From: Betaproteobacteria bacterium
GTDB lineage: Bacteria > Pseudomonadota > Gammaproteobacteria > Burkholderiales > SG8-41
DNA: 24,255 nt
NCBI GenBank assembly: GCA_028292065.1
Contig: JAQGNC010000459.1
Span: 1-24,255, forward strand
Direction of reading: 5' to 3'
Part shown: positions 6,598 to 14,176 of the stretch, one piece after another
Numbering within the stretch: the stretch's first letter is position 1
Layout of the letters: every line of letters begins with the position of its first letter
Program-made: the position numbers and the translations under genes
The notes under the pieces: generated by a model
What the model was told of the DNA's origin: nothing
Database searches by the model: none
The model's input: only the letters and a program-made list of their open reading frames with translations

Positions 6598-7458
6598 GTG
6601 GACACACACAACCAACAAGGCGCGGCAGATTATTACGAGCGCCAGTTCAACAACCGGCTTTCGATTCCCGACGCGGCCGAATACAACGCGCGCGCGGTGC
6701 AGCAGTCGCAGCACGCGCGCGACGAGCTGCATTGCTCGCTCGACGTGGCTTACGGCACGTCGCCGCGCGAGCGTCTCGACGTCTTCTACGGCCGCGGGCG
6801 CGCGCCGCGCCCGCTGCTCGTGTTCATCCACGGCGGCTACTGGCGCTCGCGCGACAAATCCGATTTCTCGTTCATCGCAGCGCCGTTCGTCTCCGCCGGC
6901 ATCACCGTGGCGATGCCGACCTACGATCTCGCTCCGCAGGTCAGTGTCGAGACCATCGTGCAGCAAATGCTCGCGGCGCACGCGTTCCTCTACCGCCACG
7001 CCGACGATTTCGGCGTGAGCCGTGAGCGCATCTACGTTTCCGGCCATTCGGCAGGGGGACATCTCGCGGCCATGATGCTCGCCGCGCAGTGGCGCGATTA
7101 CTCGCCGGACCTGCCGCCGGATGTGGTGAAAGGCGGCTACGCGATCAGCGGCGTCTACGATCTCTCGCCGCTGCTGCACTTCTCGTTCAACAAGGACATC
7201 GGGCTCGACGCCGAGTCGGCGCGCAAAGCGAGCCCGCTCAACTATCGACCAGCACGCCCGGTTCCGCTGTACACCGCGGTCGGCTCGCTCGAGAGCGACG
7301 AGTTCAAGCGCCAGGCGCATGAGCTGCGCCACGCCTGGGCGCACTGCCACGCGGGTCACGTCGAAGCGCGCGCGTGCCACCATCTCTCGATACTCGAAGC
7401 GCTCGCCAACCGCCGCCACCCGCTTTTCCAGAGCGTACTACGCATGATTAAAGCGTAA
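6598..7458 (+). CDS. Alpha/beta hydrolase, arylformamidase (KynB)-like esterase
   Basis: This 286-residue serine hydrolase carries the oxyanion-hole motif HGGYW (78-82), the nucleophile elbow GHSAGG (Ser151), an acidic segment LESDEFKRQ (231-239) and a His pair before LSILE (261-262), so a full triad is available. YERQFNNR near the start and GTSPRERLDVF plus KSDFSFIAAPFVSAG are typical of the arylformamidase-like hydrolases common in Burkholderiales. Kynurenine formamidase activity is possible, but no kynureninase or tryptophan dioxygenase gene is close, so a general amide or ester substrate is just as likely. The start is GTG 6598, set by AGGAAAG six bases before it; the open frame upstream runs through repeat DNA. 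No signal peptide, so cytoplasmic. Its last 12 codons are the first unit of a tandem array, so the C-terminus (RHPLFQSVLRMIKA) was probably shaped by that repeat. Confidence 0.88.
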   Translation: MDTHNQQGAADYYERQFNNRLSIPDAAEYNARAVQQSQHARDELHCSLDVAYGTSPRERLDVFYGRGRAPRPLLVFIHGGYWRSRDKSDFSFIAAPFVSAGITVAMPTYDLAPQVSVETIVQQMLAAHAFLYRHADDFGVSRERIYVSGHSAGGHLAAMMLAAQWRDYSPDLPPDVVKGGYAISGVYDLSPLLHFSFNKDIGLDAESARKASPLNYRPARPVPLYTAVGSLESDEFKRQAHELRHAWAHCHAGHVEARACHHLSILEALANRRHPLFQSVLRMIKA

Positions 7459-7573
7459 CGCGCTTCCAGAGCGTGCTCCGCATGATGAGGACGTAGTCCG
7501 CTCGTCCCGAACGGGCTACTCCTGATGAAGACGTAGTCCGCTCGTCCCGAGCGGGCTACTCCTGATAAAGCGT
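7421..7573. repeat. Four degenerate 38-40 bp tandem units, first inside the hydrolase 3' end
   Basis: Units begin at 7421, 7459, 7497 and 7537. Units 3 and 4 are nearly identical 40-mers (TCCGCTCGTCCCGA then A or G then CGGGCTACTCCTGAT). Units 1 and 2 share TTCCAGAGCG, CGCATGAT and an end like AAGCGTAA or GACGTAG. All four align end to end. Each has an inner dyad; unit 4 has CCGCTCG pairing with CGAGCGG. Unit 1 includes the last codons and stop of the hydrolase. There is no gene between the hydrolase stop and the cupin. Confidence 0.8.
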
Positions 7574-7610
7574 CGCACGCTGTGTTCGCCACTTGAATGA
7601 GGAACAAGCA

Positions 7611-8168
7611 ATGAGCACTGCCCGCCATCCACAGCCGCCCGAAATCGCCGCCCTCTCGCTCGAAGGCATCATGCAGAAATACGTCGCGCGGTTCTCCGAC
7701 CGGCAGCCGGACTGGTATGCGTTCGAAGACGCGCGCATCGAAGGCTACAAGCGCGCGCAGCTTCGTTTCATCGGCGCCGGCGCGTCGGGCAAGCACGGCG
7801 ACCCCGACGTGATTCCGGCCAGGGGTTTCACGCTGACGATCATGTACGTGGAGCCCGGACAGGGTAATGCCGCGCATACCCACGAGTCCGAGGAAGCGTT
7901 CTTCGTGCTCGACGGCTTTCTCGATGTCTTCATCGAAGACGAGACCGGGCGCAGGATCTGGAGCCGCCTGGGCAAGTGGGACGTCGTGTCGTGCCCGCCC
8001 GGGGTGATCCACGGCTACGAGAACCGCAGCCTCGAGCGCGTGTATTTCCAGGTCATGCACGGACGCGCAGCGCCGCAGACGATGGGCTATGCCGACGAGA
8101 CCCTGTTCGCGGCGAAGGACGCGCACCTGGAGGTCGCGCCTGCGTCGTCGGTGACGGTGCCTGTGTGA
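7611..8168 (+). CDS. Cupin domain protein
   Basis: The 185-residue product has one cupin barrel. Motif 1 is AAHTHESEEAFFVLDG (His89, His91, Glu95, Gly102) and motif 2 is GKWDVVSCPPGVIHGYEN (His134), so three histidines and one glutamate can bind a metal. An N-terminal helical stretch (LEGIMQKYVARFSDRQPDWYAFED) precedes the barrel. Start ATG 7611 is supported by GAGGA eight bases upstream; an in-frame ATG at 7593 has no such site. It lies after the hydrolase and before two Bug receptors on the same strand, so it may act in catabolism of the compound these receptors bind, as a dioxygenase, isomerase or ligand sensor. The exact reaction cannot be told from sequence. No signal peptide is present. 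Confidence 0.85.
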   Translation: MSTARHPQPPEIAALSLEGIMQKYVARFSDRQPDWYAFEDARIEGYKRAQLRFIGAGASGKHGDPDVIPARGFTLTIMYVEPGQGNAAHTHESEEAFFVLDGFLDVFIEDETGRRIWSRLGKWDVVSCPPGVIHGYENRSLERVYFQVMHGRAAPQTMGYADETLFAAKDAHLEVAPASSVTVPV

Positions 8169-8399
8169 CAGACCGACGAGGTGACACGAACGGCCGTTCA
8201 GGCCGCTGTGCGCTGCGACTGCGCACACTGGCCGCTTCGTGCGCCCGTCGCACCGCCGAGCACCACGAGGCGCACCGCCAGCGTGCGCCCGCCTTGCGCA
8301 CCACAATGAACATCACAATGATTGCAGGCACTTAGCGCGGATATCCGAATGGCATAACTGTTGCGTATGCGTGCAGCCCTCTCACACGAGGGCTACACG

Positions 8400-9362
8400 A
8401 TGAATCACGCAATCGCATGCACGCTGGCGGCAGTGGCCGCGGCCGTATCGTTCAGCGCAGCCGCTGAAAACTTTCCCGCGAAACCCATCCGGCTGGTCGT
8501 TCCTTTCGCGCCGGGAGGTCCCAACGATTTCGTCGCGCGGCTCTTCAGTGAGAAGCTGCCTTCGACACTCGGCCAGTCGATCATCGTCGACAATCGCGGC
8601 GGCGCCGGCGGCAACATCGCGCACGCGATCGTCGCGCGCGCCGCGCCGGACGGTTACACGCTCGGCGTGTTCTCGAGCACGTTCGTCGTCAATCCGAGCC
8701 TCTTCGGAAAGAACGCGGGTTACGATCCGGTTCGCGAGTTCACGCCGGTGCTGCACGTCGCCTCGTCTCCCGCCGTGATCGTCACGCATCCTTCGCTGCC
8801 GGCGAAGAGCGTCAAACAACTGATCGCCGCCTCCCACACGATGCCGCTCGCTTACGCGTCGGGCGGTATCGGTACGGTCGGCCACCTCGGCGGCGAGATG
8901 CTCAAGACGATGGCGCGCATAAAGATGGAGCACGTGGCGTACAAGGGATCGGGACCTGCGCTCATCGACGTCATGGCCAACAATGTCCCGGTCGGCTTCA
9001 CCGCGGTGTCTACCGCCGTGCCTCATATCAAGACGGGCCGCCTTAACGCGATCGCGGTGACGAGCCTGAAGCGCATCGCCGCCTTGCCCGCGGTGGCGAC
9101 CGTCGCCGAATCCGGCTTCCCGGGTTACGACCTGGCTAACTTCATCGGCATCGCCGCGCCGGCAGGAACCTCGCCGGACAACGTGCGCATCCTGCACGCT
9201 AGAATGTCCGCCGTGATCGCGCAGGACGACTTCAGGGAGCGCATGGCGGTGCAGGGATTCGAAACGACAGGCGGCACGCCGGATGAATTCCGGCAATACA
9301 TCGCGAAAGAAACGGCGAAATGGGGACCGGTGGTGCTCGCGGCGGGAATGAAGCCGGAGTGA
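8400..9362 (+). CDS. Bug/TctC-family tripartite tricarboxylate transporter receptor (first of two)
   Basis: This is a 320-residue periplasmic solute receptor of the Bug family (PF03401). After a signal peptide (MNHAIACTLAAVAAAVSFSAAA) comes the family's opening FPAKPIRLVVPFAPGGPNDFVAR, then IIVDNRGGAGGNIAHAIVARAAPDGYTLG, the loop regions that grip a carboxylate ligand, and VAYKGSGPALIDVMANNVP in the second lobe. ATG 8400 follows GAGGG by seven bases. Known Bug proteins bind dicarboxylates, amino acids, nicotinate or other small carboxylated compounds; this ligand cannot be read off. No TctA or TctB membrane gene is adjacent, which is the common orphan state in Bordetella and Cupriavidus relatives. 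It overlaps the start of the second receptor. Confidence 0.95.
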   Translation: MNHAIACTLAAVAAAVSFSAAAENFPAKPIRLVVPFAPGGPNDFVARLFSEKLPSTLGQSIIVDNRGGAGGNIAHAIVARAAPDGYTLGVFSSTFVVNPSLFGKNAGYDPVREFTPVLHVASSPAVIVTHPSLPAKSVKQLIAASHTMPLAYASGGIGTVGHLGGEMLKTMARIKMEHVAYKGSGPALIDVMANNVPVGFTAVSTAVPHIKTGRLNAIAVTSLKRIAALPAVATVAESGFPGYDLANFIGIAAPAGTSPDNVRILHARMSAVIAQDDFRERMAVQGFETTGGTPDEFRQYIAKETAKWGPVVLAAGMKPE

Positions 9363-10324
9363 CGTCGGCTCGCAAGCTCTTCGTCGCGCTCGCGTGCGCG
9401 ACTGTCGCAGCGCCGTGCGCGGGCGCAGACGCTTACCCGACGCGCCCGGTGCGGTTCGTCGTGCCTTTCGCGCCCGGCGGCGGGCTCGACATCCTCGCGC
9501 GGCTCATCGGCCAGAAATTCACCGAGTCGCTGAAGCAGCCGACCGTGATCGACAACCGCACCGGCGCCGGCGGCAACATCGGGGCGGACATCGTCGCGAA
9601 AGCGGCGCCTGACGGACACACCGTGCTTCTCACGAGCACGTCGCTCGCGGTGAATGCGAGCCTCTACGCGAAGCTGCCTTACGACGCGCGCAAAGACTTT
9701 GCACCGGTGTCGCTGATCGCGTCGGTTCCGCTCGTGCTGGTCGTCGGCGCGTCAGGACCGGCGAAGTCGCTCAAAGAGCTTGTGAGGCTCGTCAAGGCGA
9801 AACCCGACGCCTACACCTTCGCGTCGAACGGCAGCGGCACCACGAGCCACCTGTCCGGCGAGCTCCTCAACATCCTCGCCGGGGCGAAGATGACGCACGT
9901 GCCCTACAAAGGCGGTGTGCCGGCGACGACCTCCGTCGCCACGGGCGAGACCAGCATGGCATTCACCACCATCCCGTCGGCGCTGCCGCTGATCAAAGGC
10001 GGCAAAGTCACCGCGGTCGCAGTGTCGACGCGCCAGGCTTCAGCGGTGCTTCCGGGCGTGCCGACGATGGCGTCCGTCGTGCCTGGTTTCGAGACCGACA
10101 ACTGGTACGGCCTGCTGGTCCCGGCGGCGACGCCCAAAGCGATCGTGGACCGGCTCAACGCCGAGATCGTGCAGGCGCTCAAGGCCCAGGACGTGCGCGA
10201 CGTGCTGCTGCGCGAAGGCTCGCAGCCGATCGGCAGCACGCCTGCCCAGTTCGCGGCGTATTTCACCGGCGACCTCGCGAAGTATGCGAAGGTCGTGAAA
10301 GCGTCGGGCGCTACCGCGAACTAG
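9359..10324 (+). CDS. Bug/TctC-family receptor (second of two), GTG start overlapping the first
   Basis: The 321-residue product is a second Bug-family receptor. A signal peptide (KLFVALACATVAAPCAGA) precedes AYPTRPVRFVVPFAPGGGLDILARL; VIDNRTGAGGNIGADIVAKAAPDGHTVL and THVPYKGGVPATTSVATGE are the matching family segments. GTG 9359 overlaps the TGA of the preceding gene as GTGA, and an earlier in-frame ATG (9320) would place charged residues before the signal peptide. Translation coupling with the first receptor is likely. The two differ clearly in ligand-loop residues (PGGPND against PGGGLD), so they may bind related but different ligands, as expected from old rather than recent duplication. 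Neither has an adjacent permease. The reading frame is followed by a short repeat and faces the Ldh-family gene. Confidence 0.93.
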   Translation: MTSARKLFVALACATVAAPCAGADAYPTRPVRFVVPFAPGGGLDILARLIGQKFTESLKQPTVIDNRTGAGGNIGADIVAKAAPDGHTVLLTSTSLAVNASLYAKLPYDARKDFAPVSLIASVPLVLVVGASGPAKSLKELVRLVKAKPDAYTFASNGSGTTSHLSGELLNILAGAKMTHVPYKGGVPATTSVATGETSMAFTTIPSALPLIKGGKVTAVAVSTRQASAVLPGVPTMASVVPGFETDNWYGLLVPAATPKAIVDRLNAEIVQALKAQDVRDVLLREGSQPIGSTPAQFAAYFTGDLAKYAKVVKASGATAN

Positions 10325-10385
10325 CTGCCGTGCGCCACGCGGTCGCCACGTCGCGCTTGCCGCTCCTCGCGACGACCCCGTGGTT

Positions 10386-10420
10386 GTCATTGCGAGGAAC
10401 GAAGTGACGAAGCAATCCCG
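10386..10420. repeat. Half copy of the GTCATTGCGAGG palindromic element
   Basis: GTCATTGCGAGGAACGAAGT followed by GACGAAGCAATCCCG matches one arm of the full elements at 16448, 19138 and 19251. The second arm is missing, so it is a truncated copy or a single-arm form. It lies between convergent genes. Confidence 0.7.
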
Positions 10421-10453
10421 AGGCGCTCGGGCGCGACCCTGAGTTCCGCCTCA

Positions 10454-10478
10454 CCGGCGGCTAACACCTAGCCGCCGG
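10454..10478 (-). terminator. Ten-base perfect hairpin over the Ldh-family stop codon
   Basis: CCGGCGGCTA pairs with TAGCCGCCGG around a five-base loop (ACACC), overlapping the TAG stop of the oxidoreductase gene. The stem is very stable, but no T-run follows on either strand. It sits between convergent genes, so it could end or pause transcription from either side or protect a transcript 3' end. Confidence 0.45.
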
Positions 10479-11478
10479 AAGCCAGCGCTCGAATCTCCGC
10501 AAGCACCGGATCGTTCACCGGCACCCCTTCGATCGCGGCCTGCGCCGCGAGCTTCTGCCGCCGCTCCCCCGGCAAACGCACCCCTTCCTCTTCGAGCATC
10601 GCGTCGATGAGCTGCTCGACACGCTCGTTGTAGATTTCGCTGCCGGCGAGCGACGACGGCGCGATCGCGATGAACGCCTGGCCGAGCCTGAGCGGCGAGC
10701 CTTCCGCGAGGTGCAGCGATTCGAGCTGGTGCGACAGCGTCGCGCCGGTCAATGCGCAGCAGATGAGCTCGACCGCAAGCGCGAGCATCGTCCCTTTCAG
10801 GCCGCCGACCGCGTGCAGGCTGCCGCCGTTGAGGATCGCGTCGGCGTCGGTCGTCGGGTTGCCGTCCCGGTCCATGCCCCAGCCTTCGGGGATCGGCTTG
10901 CCCTCTTTCTGGAGCAGCATGATCTGGCCTCGTGTGACCTGCGTCAGCGAGAGGTCGATCACGAGCGGCGGCGCGGCGCGCCTCGGAAAAACCGCGGCGA
11001 CCGGGTTGGTCCCGAACACTGCGCGCTTGCCGCCCCACGGTGAAATCGCCGCGGGCGCGGTGCTGAACGCGAGCGCGACGATGCCGAGCTTCGCCACCGG
11101 CTCGATGAGCACGCCGAGCGCGCCGCAGTGGTGACTGTTGGTGACGCCGGCGAAACCGATGCCGTGTGCCTGCGCGCGCTGAACCGCATTCGCGATCGCG
11201 AGCTCGCACGGGCCGAAGCCCAGACCGGTGTCCGCGTCGATGAGGCACGCGGCGCCGCTGTCACGCACGACGCGAGGCACGGCATCGCCTTTCGCGCGGC
11301 CGGACAGAAGATGCGACGCGTAAGTCGCGACGCGCGCCACGCCGTGAGTCGCGAGCCCCTGTGCGTCCGCCGCCACGAGGTATTTCGCGGTCACGCTCGC
11401 CATCGCCCGCGACGCGCCGCTGCGCTCGAGCGCGTCGGTGACGAGCGCCTCGAGATCGCTCGCCGCGATGCGCGCCAT
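10468..11478 (-). CDS. Ldh/YlbC family NAD(P)-dependent 2-hydroxyacid (or cyclic imine) oxidoreductase
   Basis: This 336-residue protein belongs to the malate/L-lactate/ureidoglycolate dehydrogenase family (PF02615). Features include an early LATHGVARV motif, an NSHHCGALG segment (114-122) at the place of the catalytic His in family members, FGTNPVAAVFP and VIDLSLTQVTRGQI, which align with the NAD(P)-binding half. Reactions in this family include lactate or malate oxidation, ureidoglycolate oxidation and reduction of cyclic imino acids such as piperideine-2-carboxylate; this one cannot be assigned. ATG 11478 abuts the stop of the peptidase gene with no spacer, so it is probably coupled, with weak AGG upstream. 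It is the last gene of the minus-strand operon whose first two products are secreted hydrolases, so a hydrolysis product is a plausible substrate. No signal peptide; cytoplasmic. Confidence 0.92.
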   Translation of the reverse strand: MARIAASDLEALVTDALERSGASRAMASVTAKYLVAADAQGLATHGVARVATYASHLLSGRAKGDAVPRVVRDSGAACLIDADTGLGFGPCELAIANAVQRAQAHGIGFAGVTNSHHCGALGVLIEPVAKLGIVALAFSTAPAAISPWGGKRAVFGTNPVAAVFPRRAAPPLVIDLSLTQVTRGQIMLLQKEGKPIPEGWGMDRDGNPTTDADAILNGGSLHAVGGLKGTMLALAVELICCALTGATLSHQLESLHLAEGSPLRLGQAFIAIAPSSLAGSEIYNERVEQLIDAMLEEEGVRLPGERRQKLAAQAAIEGVPVNDPVLAEIRALASGG

Positions 11479-12798
11479 CTACCTGGCGCGCTTCTGCAGC
11501 ATGGGCTCACTGACGCCCGCGATGCCGACGAGGCCGAGCACCGTCAGCAGGTTCTTCTGCACGCCGAGATATGCGTTCTTCGGATCGAACGATTCGGTGA
11601 TCGCGTGATTGTTTTCGTTGACGCCGCCGCGTCCGATCGTGACCGCGGGAATGCCGAGGCTGATCGGCGCATTGGAATCGGTGCTCGCCGCCTGGTCGAG
11701 CACCGGCTTGAAACCGACCGCGCTCACGCCGAGCACTGCCGCGTACACAATCGGCGAATTGGGCGACTGCACGCCCGCCGGTCGATCGCCCACGAGCTTC
11801 ACGTCCACCGTGACGGCATCCTTGCTGCCCCAGCGCGCGTTCTCCTCGGCCACGCCGTCCCTGATGGCTTTCATGATGTCGGCGTCGACCTGCCGCAGCG
11901 GCCCGTTCTCGACCGAGCGCATGTCGACCTCCATCACCGCATCGCCTGCGATCGCGTTTACCGAAGTGCCGCCCGCAACGGTGCCGACGGTGAACGTCGT
12001 CTTCGGCTGCGCGGGCGTGCGCACGTCGCCGATCTTCGCGATCGCACGGCCCATCGCGTGTGTTGCCGACGCGCGGCCGAAGGCGCTGAAGCTGTGGCCG
12101 CCGGGTCCCTTGAACGTCACGCGATAGCGATGGCTGCCGACCGCGAGAAACGTGACGCGTTCGGGCGTGCCGCCGTCGACGGAGATGAACCCGTCGAGAT
12201 CCTTGTTGTCGCGGAACAGCGCCTTGGCGCCGCGCAGGTCGCCGAGGCCCTCCTCGCCGACCGTTCCGACGAACCAGATGTCGCCCGCGGTCTTGATCGC
12301 AGCGGCGTCGAGCGCCCGCGCAATCGAAAGCAGCTCCGCGAGACCCCGGGTGTCGTCGCCGATGCCGGGCGCGAAGAGCTTGCCATCGCGCTCGTGGATC
12401 GTGAGATCGGTGCCCCCGGGGAAAACCGTGTCGAGATGCGCAGAGAGCACGAGCTTCGGACCGCTGCCCGATCCACGGCGGACCGCGATCACGTTGCCTT
12501 CCTTGTCGATGCGCGCGTCCTTGAAGCCGAGCGCCCGCAGGCGCCGGGCGTACTCGGCCGCACGCACCGCTTCCTTGAAAGGCGGAGCGGGAATGACGAC
12601 GAGCTCTTTCTGTTCGGCAAGCGTTTTCGCGTCGTCCTGCCTGATGAAGTCGAGCGCTTTCTTCACCTGTGCGTGCGACGCCATCGCGGCGAATTGCTGG
12701 CGCACCGAATCGGGGATTGCGAGATCGGCCGCGACGGCAAAGCTCGACCCCGCCAGCGCTACTGCCGCGACGACCGCGTTGAACACCTTCAGTCTCAT
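11479..12798 (-). CDS. Secreted M20-family zinc peptidase/amidohydrolase
   Basis: The 439-residue product has a signal peptide (MRLKVFNAVVAAVALAGSSFAVAA) and a complete M20 catalytic set: HLDTVFPGG (His121, Asp123), GIGDDTRG (Asp148, bridging), TVGEEGLGD (Glu182-Glu183), SVDGG (Asp208) and ENNHAITES (His398). The dimerisation domain is in the middle, with GPGGHSFSAFG and GTSVNAIAGDAVMEVDMRS. Members cleave dipeptides, acyl-amino acids or carbamoyl amino acids. I chose ATG 12798 because AGGGGA is nine bases upstream, while the ATG at 12807 abuts that site; the difference is only three residues. The gene starts 13 bases after the serine hydrolase stop and ends against the oxidoreductase start, marking an operon. 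The substrate is unknown. It probably works in the periplasm. Confidence 0.93.
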   Translation of the reverse strand: MRLKVFNAVVAAVALAGSSFAVAADLAIPDSVRQQFAAMASHAQVKKALDFIRQDDAKTLAEQKELVVIPAPPFKEAVRAAEYARRLRALGFKDARIDKEGNVIAVRRGSGSGPKLVLSAHLDTVFPGGTDLTIHERDGKLFAPGIGDDTRGLAELLSIARALDAAAIKTAGDIWFVGTVGEEGLGDLRGAKALFRDNKDLDGFISVDGGTPERVTFLAVGSHRYRVTFKGPGGHSFSAFGRASATHAMGRAIAKIGDVRTPAQPKTTFTVGTVAGGTSVNAIAGDAVMEVDMRSVENGPLRQVDADIMKAIRDGVAEENARWGSKDAVTVDVKLVGDRPAGVQSPNSPIVYAAVLGVSAVGFKPVLDQAASTDSNAPISLGIPAVTIGRGGVNENNHAITESFDPKNAYLGVQKNLLTVLGLVGIAGVSEPMLQKRAR

Positions 12799-12811
12799 GC
12801 TTCCCATTCCC

Positions 12812-14098
12812 CTATTTCTCCATCGCGCCGTACACGAGCGCGGACATCTGCTCGCGATAGTATTTGCGGATCTCGCCGGGGCCTGCGGTCATCGTGACGA
12901 CCACGAGTTGCTCTTTCGGGTCCGCCCAGAAGATCGTTCCGTTCGCGCCGTTCCAGGTGTAGTCGCCGACCGAGCCGTTGATCGCCGCGATTCCCGGCTG
13001 CGTTCTCACCGCGACCCCGAGACCGAAGCCGTAGCCGTCGCGGCCGCCTTCGGTGCCTGCAACATTGTTTTTGATGTTCGGGGAGAGGTGATCGGAAGTC
13101 ATCAGCCTCACCGTCTTCGGGCTCAGCACGCGCTTGCCGTCGATCACGCCGCCGTTGAGCAGCATCTGGCCGAAGCGGATGTAATCGGCCGCGGTGCCGA
13201 ACGCACAGCCGCCGCCGCACTCGAGCTTCGGCTGCTCGCGCAGGAGGCGAATGCTCTGCGCCTTGCCGGTGATCGGGTCGTTCGCGAGCGGCTGCGCAAG
13301 CCTCGCGCGCTTGTCGCCGGTCACCGCGAAAGAAGTGTCGGGCATGCCGACTTTCGACCAGATGCGCTCGTCGAGCGCCGCGCTCAGCGACTTGCCGGTG
13401 ACTTTCTCGACGATTGCGCCGAGCGCGTCGATCGACAGGCCGTAATCCCACGTGGTGCCGGGCTGATACAGGAGCGGCAGCTTCGACAGCGCGTCCATCA
13501 TCTCCGGCGCGCTGTAGGTGTAAGCGACGTCCGACGACGACGCAGGCCACATCTTGTGCACCGGCGTATTGCCGCGTGCGCCGTAGGTGAGCCCCGAGGT
13601 GTGGCGCATCAGGTCCTGGATGAAGATCGGGTTCTTCGCGGGCTCGGTGCGCACCTGTCCCGAACCGTCGACCACCCCGACCTGCATGCTTTTGAACTGC
13701 GGGAAATACTCCGACACCGCCGATTTCAGCGGCAAGCGCCCTTCCTCGTACAGCGTCAGCGCCCCGACGACGACCATCGGCTTGGTCATCGACGCGAGCG
13801 CGAAGATCGAGTCGGCTTTCATCGGCACGCTCGAAGCCTTGTCCTGGAAGCCGATCGCCTTGTAATAGACGAGCCTGCCTTCACGTGCGATCGCGACGAC
13901 CGCGCCCGGAATCTGGTTGCGCCCCATCTCGTCCGCGAAGAAGCGGTCGATGCGCTGCAGACCCGCGGCCGAGAAACCGGCTCTCGCAGGGTCGACTCGC
14001 GGCAGGGGATCGGCCGCGGTCGCTACGTCGTGCACGAACACAGCGGCCAGCACACATGCCGCGCCCAATGCGCGCGAGCGCAGGTAATCAGCTCTCAT
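12812..14098 (-). CDS. Secreted beta-lactamase-fold serine hydrolase
   Basis: This 428-residue protein is in the class C beta-lactamase/esterase family (PF00144). A signal peptide (ALGAACVLAAVFVHDVATAA) precedes the domain. The nucleophile motif is SMTK (Ser103, Lys106), the second-motif Tyr is probably Tyr219 in WDYGLS, and WNGANGTIFW near the C-terminus stands where the KTG motif is in true lactamases. The replaced KTG and absence of YxN suggest esterase, aminopeptidase or amidase activity rather than antibiotic resistance. ATG 14098 follows GGAGGGG by about six bases, a strong site. It is the first gene of the operon with the M20 peptidase and Ldh-family protein, so all three may act in turn on one imported or external compound. 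Upstream lies the CBS gene on the same strand, 78 bases away. Confidence 0.92.
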   Translation of the reverse strand: MRADYLRSRALGAACVLAAVFVHDVATAADPLPRVDPARAGFSAAGLQRIDRFFADEMGRNQIPGAVVAIAREGRLVYYKAIGFQDKASSVPMKADSIFALASMTKPMVVVGALTLYEEGRLPLKSAVSEYFPQFKSMQVGVVDGSGQVRTEPAKNPIFIQDLMRHTSGLTYGARGNTPVHKMWPASSSDVAYTYSAPEMMDALSKLPLLYQPGTTWDYGLSIDALGAIVEKVTGKSLSAALDERIWSKVGMPDTSFAVTGDKRARLAQPLANDPITGKAQSIRLLREQPKLECGGGCAFGTAADYIRFGQMLLNGGVIDGKRVLSPKTVRLMTSDHLSPNIKNNVAGTEGGRDGYGFGLGVAVRTQPGIAAINGSVGDYTWNGANGTIFWADPKEQLVVVTMTAGPGEIRKYYREQMSALVYGAMEK

Positions 14099-14176
14099 GG
14101 GGAACCCCTCCAGGCGTGAAACCTTATTGTGAGGGGATGATAACCGATGGCGGACGCGGCGCAGCCTAAAGCGTCT

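Noticed and set aside
8191..8226. Two short hairpins after the cupin gene (CGGCC/GGCCG and GTGCGC/GCGCAC) as a terminator
   Set aside because: Stems of five and six bases in GC-rich DNA are expected by chance, and no T-run follows.
12812..14098. Beta-lactamase antibiotic resistance gene
   Set aside because: The KTG and YxN motifs of class C enzymes are replaced and the gene is in an operon with a peptidase, which points to an esterase or peptidase-type hydrolase.
11128..14119. Long plus-strand open frames antisense to the peptidase and serine hydrolase genes
   Set aside because: They are arginine- and histidine-rich with no family motifs, lack ribosome sites, and lie opposite genes with complete catalytic residues. 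GC-rich codon bias produces such frames.
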